Shown here one piece after another: positions 27,049-36,165 of a stretch of DNA of 64,000 nt; the first letter of the stretch is position 1, and every line of letters begins with the position of its first letter. Source of the stretch: Lacticaseibacillus porcinae (lineage in GTDB: Bacteria; Bacillota; Bacilli; Lactobacillales; Lactobacillaceae). Location of the stretch: positions 62,001 to 126,000 of the forward strand of contig NZ_RHNS01000008.1 of assembly GCF_003946305.1 (NCBI RefSeq), in the 5' to 3' direction. The notes under the pieces are model-generated. The model saw only the letters and a program-made list of their open reading frames with translations. It made no database searches and was not told the origin of the DNA. The position numbers were made by a program, and so were the translations under genes.

Positions 27049-27093
27049 CATATAAATCTAGTGATATACAGTTTGTGAATGATGGGGGAAAGT

Positions 27094-28113
27094 ATGCGAA
27101 ATTTTTTTCACGGAATTGGGTTAGTTGTGGCGATGTTTGGATTGGCAATGCTCTTCCATGCCCAGCCAGTACAGGCGACTGGGGCAAGCTTTACCGTCGC
27201 ACCACAGTTAACGGCCCAACAGACGGGCGGTATTAAAGGTTATTTCAACTTAAAACTGGCACCACAACAAACCAATCGCTTAGCAGTAACCATCACGAAT
27301 CTCACCAACAAGGCCAAGACGCTACAAGTGCAACCAGTGAATGCCAGCACGACTGACGGCGGGATGTTGAGTTATGATCCTGGAACTGCAGGAGACACCA
27401 GTGCAAAATACCGCTTCACGGATTTGGTGGCAAATCCCAAACCCATCACCGTGAAAGTGCCGGCAAACGCACAACAAGTAGTCAGCTACCAAGTGACGAT
27501 GCCTAAACAGGCATTAACTGGACAAATTCTCGGCGCTTTGCGAGTTGAAGATACTGCTGGCTATGATGGTAGTAATTCCAAAGGTATTGGCCTAACCAAT
27601 CACTTTGCGATGGTAGTTGCCGCTCAGTTGCAAAACGATCCCACACAAGTTGCCCCTAAACTGCACTTGCGTCAAGTTAAACCCGGTATTCAAGATCATC
27701 AAGCCGCAGTATTGGCCACGATTCAAAATTCAAAGCCGCGCCTGTTTAACCAATTGTCAATGAAGATGAAGGTGACGAAACGCGGCGACACGAAGACTGT
27801 GATTTCACGGCAAGGTCAAAATATGACCGTGGCACCAAATTCACATTTTACTTATGCGGTGTTTAGTGAAAAAGCTTTAGTGGCTGGCGATTACACCTTG
27901 CATGTCACCGCCAAGGCGCAAGGTTGGAAATGGCAATTTACTCGTAATTTCACCATCACGCGTGTACAAGCCGCAACAACTAACCGTAAGGCTAATCTCA
28001 AAGTTGAGCATCATATTCCATGGTTATGGATCATCATTGGCATTTTAGTCTTAGTGATCATCTTCTTGTTGATTTTGTTATTACGTCGGAATCGCAAGTC
28101 AGAAAAGGACTGA
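27094..28113 (+). CDS. DUF916/DUF3324 WxL-interacting protein (csc cluster 2)
   Basis: This 339-residue protein is a close paralogue of the one at 21083. It has a signal peptide, GASFTVAPQLTAQQ opening the DUF916 domain, the DUF3324 domain, and a C-terminal membrane helix with an RRNRKSEK tail. Strings such as KGYFNLKLAPQQT and HLRQVKPGIQDHQAAVLAT are nearly unchanged between the two copies. The ATG at 27094 is preceded by GGGGGAAAG; the frame itself opens at 27079. Confidence 0.9.
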   Translation: MRNFFHGIGLVVAMFGLAMLFHAQPVQATGASFTVAPQLTAQQTGGIKGYFNLKLAPQQTNRLAVTITNLTNKAKTLQVQPVNASTTDGGMLSYDPGTAGDTSAKYRFTDLVANPKPITVKVPANAQQVVSYQVTMPKQALTGQILGALRVEDTAGYDGSNSKGIGLTNHFAMVVAAQLQNDPTQVAPKLHLRQVKPGIQDHQAAVLATIQNSKPRLFNQLSMKMKVTKRGDTKTVISRQGQNMTVAPNSHFTYAVFSEKALVAGDYTLHVTAKAQGWKWQFTRNFTITRVQAATTNRKANLKVEHHIPWLWIIIGILVLVIIFLLILLLRRNRKSEKD

Positions 28114-28118
28114 AGGGA

Positions 28119-28465
28119 ATGAAAAACTAGGTCAATTCTGGTTGTTGCTAGTGTTGCTGTTCTGTTTTGCAACGCCGTTGACAGTTCATGGTCAAACCTC
28201 ATCCTCAACTGCCCAGTTTCAAGTCTTACCAAGTCCTACTAAGATCGATCACAAATCAGGTCAATCTACCAATAGGCATGCGGGAAGCAAGTCTGCAGCT
28301 ACTAAGCAGAATAGTCATCAACCTACGAGACTTCCGGGTAATCGTGACCGCTTGCCACAAATGGGCGATGTTCAGTTACAAGTGATTGGGTGGTTGGTTT
28401 TAGTGGTAGTATTAGAACTGGGATTGCTGTGGCATCAAGAAAGGAGGCGTCAACATGAAGTTTAA
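28119..28465 (+). pseudogene. Small LPXTG-like csc protein with a frameshift in its start A-run
   Basis: By comparison with 22105 the gene should start at the ATG at 28119, with AAGGA 9 nt upstream exactly as in cluster 1. The run after the ATG has five A (28122-28126) instead of the six needed, so the frame reads M-K-N-stop. Restoring one A gives MKKLGQFWLLLVLL, followed by QTSSSTAQFQVLPSPT, a linker, LPQMG (nt 28352-28366), a membrane helix and an RRRQHEV tail. Frame slippage or a TTG start inside the signal peptide could rescue some product. The sorting motif also has Met for Thr. Confidence 0.75.
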
Positions 28466-30668
28466 GAAAACTTGGTTGATCGGCTTTGTCGTGTTGTTGA
28501 GTATGGTGACTGGTAGTCGCATCGAGCATGTTGACGCTGACATTGCAGGGAGTATTGTGCCACCAGTGTCAACGGTCCCGACGACCGCATATAGCAGCTT
28601 GATGGCTCCGATAAATTTTATTCCCCAAGGGTCGCTTGGCACTAGTTCTGGACAATACAGTAGTGCCTTGAATTGGCAGTCACCGGATAGTACTCAGGCG
28701 TCAGCTCGATATGCAGTGTTGTTCCAAGGTCAAAGTGTCAATGTTTATACCCGTTATTATTACGGTGGAGCAGGTCAAGTGAAATATAAAAATATGCTAC
28801 GCGTCACGGGCAACCCGACGTCGAAGTCCGGTGAAAGCATAGATTTATCAAGCACGAACCAAACTAATGTTACGGCGCTTACCAATAGCGATCCTGTCTT
28901 AAAAAATGCTTCTGTGCCAAGTAAATCTGCCAATATTGGTTATCGCTTGACTGCACCAAAAGTTTCCGCCCCAACATGGGTATATTTCCAATCGATGTTT
29001 ACAAGCAACGACTCGAATGCATCATATGCCGGTTCCACGATTTTTGCGATGTTAGTGTTGCCAACCAACTATAAATATACAACCTCGTTGGATCAAAAGG
29101 TGATTTTTCCAGGATCATTTATGAATGCTACCCCCACTACGATTGATGGCGTTACACCTAGTTTCGCCACCAGTACCACTAGCGGTGCCGGAACTTGGGG
29201 AATTGTTGGTGGGGTAAATCGATTCACCCCTACTGCACTGGGAACAACCACGGCAACTTTTGTGTTTCCAGTCAGCGTGCCATGGCCCGCAAGCAGTGGG
29301 ACCCAAGTAAACATTGATGATCCTTCAATTGCCTACATTGGCCAGCTCGATGATCAAACTGTTTCTTTAAGTTCAGATGCCAAATTTGAACTTCAGCTGC
29401 CCAGCGGCTTGACGGCTGGTAGTAGCACTTGGCTCTTGAACGAGTATACGTTTTTGGGAAGTGGTACTGATTCCATAACAGTTTCGCCTAGCAAGCAAAA
29501 ATTAGCTGATGACACGGACTATCCGATAAGAGCACTTGTTACTGTTAATCAAAACGGAGTGTCAATTGCCTCAGGGGTGCCGGCAACTGCAAAATTGCAC
29601 GTTGTTTCTGCCTCACTGGCAGTGGACGTGTCATCACCGATTATCTACACCGGTGATGATGTCCCAACAGGTAGCAATCAGTCGCAAGCATCTGCTACTT
29701 GGGGAGGACAATCAACTTCTGATGTGAAGTGGTCCGTTGACAACACCTCTCTGGCAACGATTGATGCGACCAGCGGCAAGCTGACCGCCAATACAACTGG
29801 GGATACCGGTACTGTCAAAGTGACGGGGACTTATCTAAATGGCACGACCACGGAATCTAAAACTACTAATGTGATCGTTGCGCGCCAGCCTGACACGAAA
29901 GCTGTCACAACTGGCAGCAGTTATACGTTAAGCGCACCAGCCGTGTCAGGCAGTACTTATCAGTGGCAACGTTATGATGCCGCCACAAAACAATGGCAAA
30001 ATATTTCCGGTGCCACCGATCAAGATTATAAAGCTACAGCAGCCACGGCTGATGATCAAGCACAATTCCGCGTGGTATTGACCAATAACGGCAACACCAC
30101 AATCAGTAATCCGACTACTTTGTTCGTCAATCCCGCAGGTCTAGCTCTGCTGAGCGTTCCTGATTATTATTTTTACACTTTAAATAGCACTGGAAGTATG
30201 AATGCACCAACGGTTGATGATTTGATCATGGGCAAGTATGCTGGCAGTGCCAACATTAATTGGAACGATTTAACGACTGCCGCTAATAACTGGTTAGTGT
30301 CGAAGAGCCCCGATCCTAATCTTGATCCTGATCCAATAGTAGTTTCTGATGCGAGTGCAACTAGCTTTAATCTTAGCGTGTCAATGTCGCCCTTCAGAAC
30401 AACCGATGATAGTGCTTATTTAACCAACGCTGATGGCGGTTCAGCAGCGATTGCCTTTGGTTTAAAAGATGGGACGAATTGGACGCAGTCAGAGGTTTTT
30501 GATGACAATCAATCCGCAACAGTACTTACTTCTGGCAAAACGGATCCAAGTACAGGTCGTGCAACGTTAGACTATCAGGCGTTATTAGCTTTTAATCGCA
30601 TCCCTGTGGTGAGAGCTGGACGATATGGTTCGAGTCTTACCTGGACGTTGGCAAATACGCCACAATAA
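28455..30668 (+). CDS. Large WxL-domain surface protein with Ig-like domains (csc cluster 2)
   Basis: This 737-residue protein is a paralogue of the one at 22412 with the same domain order: signal peptide, AGSIVPPVSTV N-terminal region, BIG2-like domain (VDNTSLATIDATSGKLTANT), Ig-like segment (YQWQRYDAATKQWQNI) and a WxL domain ending LTWTLANTP. The ribosome site AAGGAGG and the 11-bp overlap with the upstream gene are also the same. The N-terminal half is the least conserved part between the copies, which suggests different ligands. Confidence 0.88.
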   Translation: MKFKKTWLIGFVVLLSMVTGSRIEHVDADIAGSIVPPVSTVPTTAYSSLMAPINFIPQGSLGTSSGQYSSALNWQSPDSTQASARYAVLFQGQSVNVYTRYYYGGAGQVKYKNMLRVTGNPTSKSGESIDLSSTNQTNVTALTNSDPVLKNASVPSKSANIGYRLTAPKVSAPTWVYFQSMFTSNDSNASYAGSTIFAMLVLPTNYKYTTSLDQKVIFPGSFMNATPTTIDGVTPSFATSTTSGAGTWGIVGGVNRFTPTALGTTTATFVFPVSVPWPASSGTQVNIDDPSIAYIGQLDDQTVSLSSDAKFELQLPSGLTAGSSTWLLNEYTFLGSGTDSITVSPSKQKLADDTDYPIRALVTVNQNGVSIASGVPATAKLHVVSASLAVDVSSPIIYTGDDVPTGSNQSQASATWGGQSTSDVKWSVDNTSLATIDATSGKLTANTTGDTGTVKVTGTYLNGTTTESKTTNVIVARQPDTKAVTTGSSYTLSAPAVSGSTYQWQRYDAATKQWQNISGATDQDYKATAATADDQAQFRVVLTNNGNTTISNPTTLFVNPAGLALLSVPDYYFYTLNSTGSMNAPTVDDLIMGKYAGSANINWNDLTTAANNWLVSKSPDPNLDPDPIVVSDASATSFNLSVSMSPFRTTDDSAYLTNADGGSAAIAFGLKDGTNWTQSEVFDDNQSATVLTSGKTDPSTGRATLDYQALLAFNRIPVVRAGRYGSSLTWTLANTPQ

Positions 30669-30679
30669 CATTTAGCACT

Positions 30680-30733
30680 AAAAAGGCACCAAGATTTGAA
30701 ATCGTGATGATTTCTGAATCTTGATGCTTTTTT
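30680..30733. terminator. Bidirectional terminator, csc cluster 2 and NmrA-like gene
   Basis: AAAAAGGCACCAAGATT pairs with AATCTTGATGCTTTTTT, with a T run on both strands. Confidence 0.8.
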
Positions 30734-30740
30734 GATTAGG

Positions 30741-31343
30741 TTAAGCTTCAGGTGTGTTCAGCCCGATGCTTTGGCGGTGCCCAAAGTCAGGTTCCGTAAA
30801 GGCGCGGCGTACCACGTCCGCGATACTTGAAACTGACACATACATGCCGCCGAATGGTTCACCTTTTTTCGTCATTTGATAATTGATGGGACCATCGGTG
30901 AACCAGCCGGGACGCAAAACAGTGTAATTCAAATCACTTGCTTCCACAATATCTGCGGAACGACGATAACGTGGCAGAATCGCGCTGTCGTCGAGATTGT
31001 CAGTAGGAATATTCGCAGGGACTTCGTTGTAGATGCCAACAGAGCTGATCAACACCACGCGCGTGATATGAGCTTGTTGCATCACATACACAACTTGTTG
31101 GGTGATTTTGTCGATTGGGCCACTGACGGCGATCAACACGCCATCGACGCCCTTCATTGCGTTTAATAAGTCGGCTAAGCGCAGCGCATCGCCATCAATG
31201 ACGGTTTGTTGGTGATCAGAGCGTAGGCGTTGAGTGGCGTGGCGGGCAAACAACACCAGTTGATTCGAAGTATCTTTGCGTAAAGCTTTGGTGGTGGCAC
31301 GACCGACAGTGCCAGTGGCGCCGATAATTAAAAATTTAGACAT
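30741..31343 (-). CDS. NAD(P)-binding NmrA/SDR-like protein
   Basis: This 200-residue atypical short-chain dehydrogenase has an N-terminal GATGTVGR cofactor motif (GxxGxxG), then VDGVLIAVSG, LISSVGIYNE and TVLRPGWFTDG, which mark the NmrA / NAD(P)H-binding (YwnB-like) group. There is no clear YxxxK, so it may sense or bind nucleotide rather than catalyse. AAAGGA precedes the ATG. It lies 5 bp downstream of the MFS gene in the same operon and is a paralogue of the gene at 34764. Confidence 0.83.
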   Translation of the reverse strand: MSKFLIIGATGTVGRATTKALRKDTSNQLVLFARHATQRLRSDHQQTVIDGDALRLADLLNAMKGVDGVLIAVSGPIDKITQQVVYVMQQAHITRVVLISSVGIYNEVPANIPTDNLDDSAILPRYRRSADIVEASDLNYTVLRPGWFTDGPINYQMTKKGEPFGGMYVSVSSIADVVRRAFTEPDFGHRQSIGLNTPEA

Positions 31344-31348
31344 GTGAT

Positions 31349-32701
31349 TTATCCTTTCTGTTTTGGCATGAAGCAGACTGCAATAATGCTGACCGCCATT
31401 AATGCGGCAACGAGCAATGTCGCGGTATTGAATTGATGGACGAAGGGGACGATTTTACCAGTGATCGATACCACGACGGCAACCCCAACGGCACCGCCGA
31501 TTTGATGAAGCATGTTGACGACGCCAGAGGCTGCACCAGATTCACTGGCAGTGGTGTTGGCAACGCCAGCAACGGTCAACGGACTTAACGCCAACCCTTG
31601 CCCCGCACCAGTTAAAATCATCGGCAACGCTAAGCCGATCAAATAATTGGGCCAAACGCGGAATAACTGCATACTGAGCAACCCGACAAAGGTGAGGCTG
31701 ACGCCGATCAGCAACACGCGACGATTACCGAATTTTTTAGTCAGTGGCGCGACTTGCAAGGCGACGATGAAGTTAACGACAGTCAAAGGAATAAACATGA
31801 ACGCTGTCGTCAATGGTGAAAAGCCTAACACTCGTTGCATTGCTTGAGGGGTGAAATACCAAAAGGTCATCATCGCAGCGAGATAAAAGAAGCGACCAAT
31901 GTAAGCGGTGAGACGTTCGCGGTCCGCAAATAAACGCAGTGGCATCATTGGATTTTTAGTTTTGGCTTCACGGAGAATGAAAGTGGCGATGAACAACACC
32001 GCGATGACTAAACTCAAACCTTGGGCGACGCTACCGACTAAAGCGTAAACCAATGCGACGATGCCAACGACTGATAAAATCGTCCCAGGTAAATCCAACG
32101 TTCCTGATTTTGTTTGCTGGGAACTGTGAACAAAGCGTAAAGATCCTAATAACATCACCAGAGAAATTGGCACATTGATCAAAAAGCCGATCCGCCAAGT
32201 CCAAAGACTCGCGCATAAGCCACCGAGAATTAATCCGGCAGCAGCGCCTAGACCTGCAGTTGACCCATATAATGCGATTGCACGGGTCCGCGTTTCACCA
32301 GTGTAAGTGTCCATCAACAACGCTAACGATGTCGGTGCGAGGATCGCAGAACCGAGACCTTGAAACGCTCGCGCTGGGATCATCACTGCTAAACTTGGGG
32401 CAATGCTGACAAATAAAGAGCCAAGTCCAAAGATCACCAGGCCGGCATTGAAAATATTTTTCCGACCAAAAATGTCGCCGGCGCGGCCGCCGAATAGTAA
32501 GAAGCCACCGAAGGTCAACGCATAAGCATTGCTGACCCATGAGAGTTGTGATTGGTTGAGACCAAATTCTTGAGCAATTTTAACGCTTCCGGTGAAAATA
32601 ATTGAATTGTCTAAAATGATCATGAAGTAGCTGATAATAATAATCGGTAAGATGATCCCGAAGCTGGTTTTCACAGCTTGAGCAGTGGTATTAGTTTGCA
32701 T
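31349..32701 (-). CDS. MFS drug exporter, DHA2 type
   Basis: This 450-residue efflux transporter has 14 predicted membrane segments, the LDNSIIFTGSVKIAQEFG first helix typical of DHA2, the GRAGDIFGRKN loop (motif A) and PARAFQGLGSAILAPTSLALL (motif C-like). I take the ATG at 32701 because AAAGGA stands 7 nt upstream; ATGs at 32707 and 32725 are too close to it or upstream of it. The promoter faces the divergent lysR. Together with the NmrA-like gene it forms a two-gene operon. Confidence 0.88.
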   Translation of the reverse strand: MQTNTTAQAVKTSFGIILPIIIISYFMIILDNSIIFTGSVKIAQEFGLNQSQLSWVSNAYALTFGGFLLFGGRAGDIFGRKNIFNAGLVIFGLGSLFVSIAPSLAVMIPARAFQGLGSAILAPTSLALLMDTYTGETRTRAIALYGSTAGLGAAAGLILGGLCASLWTWRIGFLINVPISLVMLLGSLRFVHSSQQTKSGTLDLPGTILSVVGIVALVYALVGSVAQGLSLVIAVLFIATFILREAKTKNPMMPLRLFADRERLTAYIGRFFYLAAMMTFWYFTPQAMQRVLGFSPLTTAFMFIPLTVVNFIVALQVAPLTKKFGNRRVLLIGVSLTFVGLLSMQLFRVWPNYLIGLALPMILTGAGQGLALSPLTVAGVANTTASESGAASGVVNMLHQIGGAVGVAVVVSITGKIVPFVHQFNTATLLVAALMAVSIIAVCFMPKQKG

Positions 32702-32731
32702 GAGCATGTCCTTTCTGTTTGGCATGCTCTT

Positions 32732-32760
32732 AGTTTATGTTAGAATTAGTCATCACTCAA
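32732..32760 (-). promoter_or_regulatory. Promoter of the MFS-NmrA operon
   Basis: TTGAGT, a 17-bp spacer, and TAAACT on the minus strand, in the gap shared with the divergent lysR gene. Confidence 0.55.
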
Positions 32761-32790
32761 TTTCGCAATTCATGATGTGGAGATAACCAA

Positions 32791-33648
32791 ATGATGATGA
32801 ACCGCAACTTGGAGATTTTTATTAAAGTCGCTGAACTCGAAAGTATCACCAAAGCTGCAAAGTTGATGTACATTACGCAACCTGCAGTTTCCAACGCGAT
32901 TAAAAAACTGGAAGAAGAACTGAATGTCTCGTTGTTCTTCCGTGATAAGCGCAGTGGGTTAACCCTAACGCCAGTCGGTAAAGAAATTTTAGCGTTAGCG
33001 CAAGAAATGGCAAATGTCGATAATCGGATTTCGCAAGCAGCCCTGGCGGCTAATCAAATTGTCGGCGGCCGCATCACTGTGGGTTCGATGCCGTTTCTCA
33101 CTTCGACGCTGTTGACTAAGGCGTTAGGTGTGTTTCGACTGCGTTATCCGAGTGTGGAAATCGATTTGCGAGAAGCCAATCCCAATGAATTACTCGAGTT
33201 AGTGGGGCATCATCAAGTCGACTTTGCGTTGACTGCGGCACCGTTTGGCCCGTTTGAAGCGCGGCAGGTGATGACTGATTACATTGTTGCCGCTTTTCCG
33301 CCTGGTGAAAAAGCACCGAAACATTTCGATTTAGCGACGAACGAAGCGCCGTTGTTGTTGAATCAAGCCGCGTTAGAAACTATTTTAGATAATGCCGATC
33401 GCAGTCGTGCAGCTATCTCGAATCGTATTGTCGTGCAAAATGTGGAATCAGAAATCGAAATGGTCGCAGCTGGTTTGGGCATCGGGATTATGTCAGCATT
33501 GCCGCTTGCAAGTTTAGGTCAAGGGCTGAAAAGTTGTCCGGTAAAGCCTGAGATCAGCTTTGACGTGGGGATGATCGCTACAGACTTTGAGCAATTGTCA
33601 CCAGCCGCTAAAGCGTTGTGCGATATTGTTGAAGAAGTCAGCGCCTGA
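32791..33648 (+). CDS. LysR-family transcriptional regulator
   Basis: This 285-residue LysR regulator has the N-terminal helix-turn-helix ESITKAAKLMYITQPAVSNAIKKLEEEL and a periplasmic-binding-like effector domain (GGRITVGSMPFLTSTLL, VEIDLREANPNELLELV). It is divergent from the MFS-NmrA operon with only 89 bp between starts, so it very likely controls it. GGAG lies 8 nt before the first of three tandem ATGs. It converges with the hydrolase gene through a shared hairpin. Confidence 0.9.
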   Translation: MMMNRNLEIFIKVAELESITKAAKLMYITQPAVSNAIKKLEEELNVSLFFRDKRSGLTLTPVGKEILALAQEMANVDNRISQAALAANQIVGGRITVGSMPFLTSTLLTKALGVFRLRYPSVEIDLREANPNELLELVGHHQVDFALTAAPFGPFEARQVMTDYIVAAFPPGEKAPKHFDLATNEAPLLLNQAALETILDNADRSRAAISNRIVVQNVESEIEMVAAGLGIGIMSALPLASLGQGLKSCPVKPEISFDVGMIATDFEQLSPAAKALCDIVEEVSA

Positions 33649-33651
33649 TGA

Positions 33652-33683
33652 AAAACGCATGCCAGAATGTTGGCATGCGTTTT
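33652..33683. terminator. Bidirectional terminator, lysR and alpha/beta hydrolase
   Basis: AAAACGCATGCCA / TGGCATGCGTTTT is a perfect 13-bp stem flanked by A and T runs. Confidence 0.85.
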
Positions 33684-33687
33684 GAGG

Positions 33688-34704
33688 TTAATTGAGTTGT
33701 GTTTGGAAGAATGTGCTGAGTTTTTCAAATGGAATCAGTTCTGTGCGATCATATAAATCCACATGGCCAGCACCATTCACTTGGTAAAGTTCTTTCGGCT
33801 CACTGGCCTGCGCGTAAGCATCCTCACTGAAATTTAACGACATCGCGTGATCACCAGCGATGAACAACAACGGTCGTGGGGCGATGGTTGCAATGTCTGC
33901 TAATGAATAGAAGTTCAATAACTTAGCAAAAGTTGTTAACGTGGGGTGCGTGGTGGTTGCTGCAGCGCCGCGTTGCGTACGGTAAAAGTCGAAGAATTCA
34001 GTCGAGAAGGCATCTGAATTTTCATCGATGGTTTCAGGTGTGCCAGAGGTGTAGGCAATCTCGCCACCCGCTGCTTCAACATTACGTTGTTGCGAGGCTT
34101 GATCGACCATTTCGTGGTTTCCCATCATGTCGCGCATCCCACGAGCGACAGCGCCCATATCTGTTAAGCTTACCGTCGCGATTGCTTTTAGGCGGGTATC
34201 GATTTTTGCTTCGTTGATCGCAAAGCTACCAGAAGCGCAGATCCCTAATACGCCGATTTTTTCGGCATCCACAAAGGCGAGTTGCCCAAGATAATCAGCA
34301 CCTGCAGAAAAGCTTTCTGAATATAAATCTGGGGCCATGGCATTGCGCAAACGGCCTTCGCTTTCACCCCAAAACACCTGATCAAAGGCTAATGCAATTA
34401 AGCCTGCTTCGGCCATTTTCGTGGCGTAAAGGTTTGCCGCTTGCTCTTTAACAGCACCGTTGGGGGCACCGACCACGATTGCAGCGTGTTGAATCGTAAA
34501 GTCGAGGTCTTTGGGTGTGAACAAATTGCCAGCAAGTTGCATGCCATAGACATTGGAGAAGGTGACAGCTTGTTGATCGACTTGTGGGCTGGTATACCAA
34601 TTATTGGCGCCGTGATGTTGATCGCCTGTGGGTAAATCTGGATTGCGAGTCGCAACATTTTGTTCACCGGCTAAATATCTTGGGTCATTCATGAAATCTG
34701 TCAT
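33688..34704 (-). CDS. Alpha/beta hydrolase, YcjY / dienelactone hydrolase-like
   Basis: This 338-residue hydrolase has the nucleophile elbow GICASGSF, Asp in AGDHAMS and His in GAGHVDLYD near the C-terminus. The C-A-S-G elbow and the opening NVYGMQLAGNLFTP match the YcjY-type family, whose substrates are mostly unknown. I start at the ATG at 34704 because GGAG is 9 nt upstream; frames from 34731 or 34710 fit worse. No signal peptide is present, so it is cytosolic. Confidence 0.82.
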   Translation of the reverse strand: MTDFMNDPRYLAGEQNVATRNPDLPTGDQHHGANNWYTSPQVDQQAVTFSNVYGMQLAGNLFTPKDLDFTIQHAAIVVGAPNGAVKEQAANLYATKMAEAGLIALAFDQVFWGESEGRLRNAMAPDLYSESFSAGADYLGQLAFVDAEKIGVLGICASGSFAINEAKIDTRLKAIATVSLTDMGAVARGMRDMMGNHEMVDQASQQRNVEAAGGEIAYTSGTPETIDENSDAFSTEFFDFYRTQRGAAATTTHPTLTTFAKLLNFYSLADIATIAPRPLLFIAGDHAMSLNFSEDAYAQASEPKELYQVNGAGHVDLYDRTELIPFEKLSTFFQTQLN

Positions 34705-34763
34705 ATTCATTTCTCCATTCAGTTGTGACACTGCCGAATTGTTCCCCTAGTTGTGATTATACG

Positions 34764-35408
34764 CTAATACCAGGCAGGTTTGTCACCGTCAGTATGCGGT
34801 TTGTTCAAGCCGATGCTGGTGTTGGGATAAAGGCTAGGCGTTTTGATCAATCGCACGATCATGTCGGCGACGCTTTGACGAGAAACTTCAGTACCTTTGA
34901 AAGGTTCATCTGCTTGAGTGATTTCATAATCGATTTCTTCGTGATCAGTCAACCACGCCGGACGCAGTTGCGTGGTGTTGATATCAGGAAATTGTTTGAT
35001 CAAGTGATCGGATTCACGAAAACCTGGGAGATAAGCGGCGATTGCTTGTTCATTCCATTCACCGAATTTGCCAGGCACTTCATGTATTGCCCCTAATGCA
35101 GAATAGAAAATCAAACGCGTGCGATGCGTTTGCTGCATGGCATTGAGCACCGCTTGGGTGGATTTTGCTAAGTCGATGCCACCAAGATTGGAGTAGACCA
35201 CATCACTATCCGCCATTGCTTGCTTTAACGCTTCAAGATCTTGAGCATCGCCTTCGATCAACGTCACCCGTGCATTGTCAGCATAGCGATTTAATCGTTG
35301 CGCGTTGCGTAAGAATAAAACTAGCTCGTGATCGGTTTCAGCGAGTAAACGATCGATCACAAGTTGTGCTGTGCCGCCGTGCGCACCGAGAATTAAAATT
35401 TTAGTCAC
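34764..35408 (-). CDS. NAD(P)-binding NmrA/SDR-like protein
   Basis: This 214-residue protein is a paralogue of the gene at 30741, with GAHGGTAQ as cofactor motif, VVYSNLGGIDLA, RLIFYSALGAIHEVPG and QLRPAWLTD in the same order. The natural start is the GTG at 35408 (VTKILILGAHGG), with AGGGG 8 nt before it. The longer frame to 35573 lies inside the SDR gene in another frame and is spurious. It is the third gene of the operon acetyltransferase-SDR-NmrA, with 13 bp to the SDR gene. Confidence 0.82.
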   Translation of the reverse strand: MTKILILGAHGGTAQLVIDRLLAETDHELVLFLRNAQRLNRYADNARVTLIEGDAQDLEALKQAMADSDVVYSNLGGIDLAKSTQAVLNAMQQTHRTRLIFYSALGAIHEVPGKFGEWNEQAIAAYLPGFRESDHLIKQFPDINTTQLRPAWLTDHEEIDYEITQADEPFKGTEVSRQSVADMIVRLIKTPSLYPNTSIGLNKPHTDGDKPAWY

Positions 35409-35421
35409 AATAAAACCCCTG

Positions 35422-36165
35422 TTACCAAGGTTGGTCAGTAGGACCAACCGTGAATTCATTGACATTCGTGTCGTCTGGCATGTCGATGGCAAATGATACG
35501 ACTTTAGCGATGCGATCAGCGCCGATTTCATACGTATCATACATTTCCTGCATGCCTTTGGCTGTGGCTTCATCAGTGGTGGTGGTCAATAATTCAGTTT
35601 TAATGGCGGCAGGATAAATGGTTGCGGTGCGAATATGGCTGCCTTCTTGGGCAGCTTCCATCCGCAGCACTTCCATTAAATCGCGGACTGCCCACTTGGT
35701 TGCGCCATACACCGCACCGCCAGGATATGCTTTCAAACCGGCAACTGAGCTGGTCGCAATGAAGTGACCAGACTTTTTGGCTTTGAAGATCGGTAGTGCT
35801 GCGGCGATACCGTTTAAAACCCCTTTGATGTTAACGTCGACCATGCGATTCCATTCATCGACATGTAAAGCAGACAATGGCGAGTTAGGCATCAACCCCG
35901 CATTTAAAAACATTACATCGATGCCACCAAAAGCATCTTGGGCCAATTGGATCAGATTCTCATTGTCTTCTGGGCGCACAACATCCGTTACGCGATAAAC
36001 CGCTTGACCACCTGCGGCGATGATTTCATCGGTTAACGCCTTAAGTTTTTCTTCGCGGCGAGCACCGAGCACCACTTTGGCCCCTTGGCTTGCTAATAAT
36101 TTTGCGGTTTCAGCGCCGATACCGCTGGAAGCGCCGGTGATGACAACGACTTTATTTTTGATCAT
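35422..36165 (-). CDS. SDR-family oxidoreductase
   Basis: This 247-residue classical short-chain dehydrogenase has TGASSGIG near residue 10, NAG in FLNAGLM, the catalytic Ser in TSSVAG and YGATK as YxxxK. The Arg of GARREEK after beta-2 points to NADPH. It belongs to the YdfG-like group acting on small hydroxy acids or carbonyls, but the substrate cannot be fixed. The start overlaps the end of the acetyltransferase gene by 14 bp, so the two are coupled. Confidence 0.9.
   Translation of the reverse strand: MIKNKVVVITGASSGIGAETAKLLASQGAKVVLGARREEKLKALTDEIIAAGGQAVYRVTDVVRPEDNENLIQLAQDAFGGIDVMFLNAGLMPNSPLSALHVDEWNRMVDVNIKGVLNGIAAALPIFKAKKSGHFIATSSVAGLKAYPGGAVYGATKWAVRDLMEVLRMEAAQEGSHIRTATIYPAAIKTELLTTTTDEATAKGMQEMYDTYEIGADRIAKVVSFAIDMPDDTNVNEFTVGPTDQPW

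Noticed and set aside
35409-35573. N-terminal extension of the NmrA-like protein to 35573
   Set aside because: It lies inside the upstream SDR gene in another frame; the GTG at 35408 has a ribosome site and gives the family's normal N-terminus.
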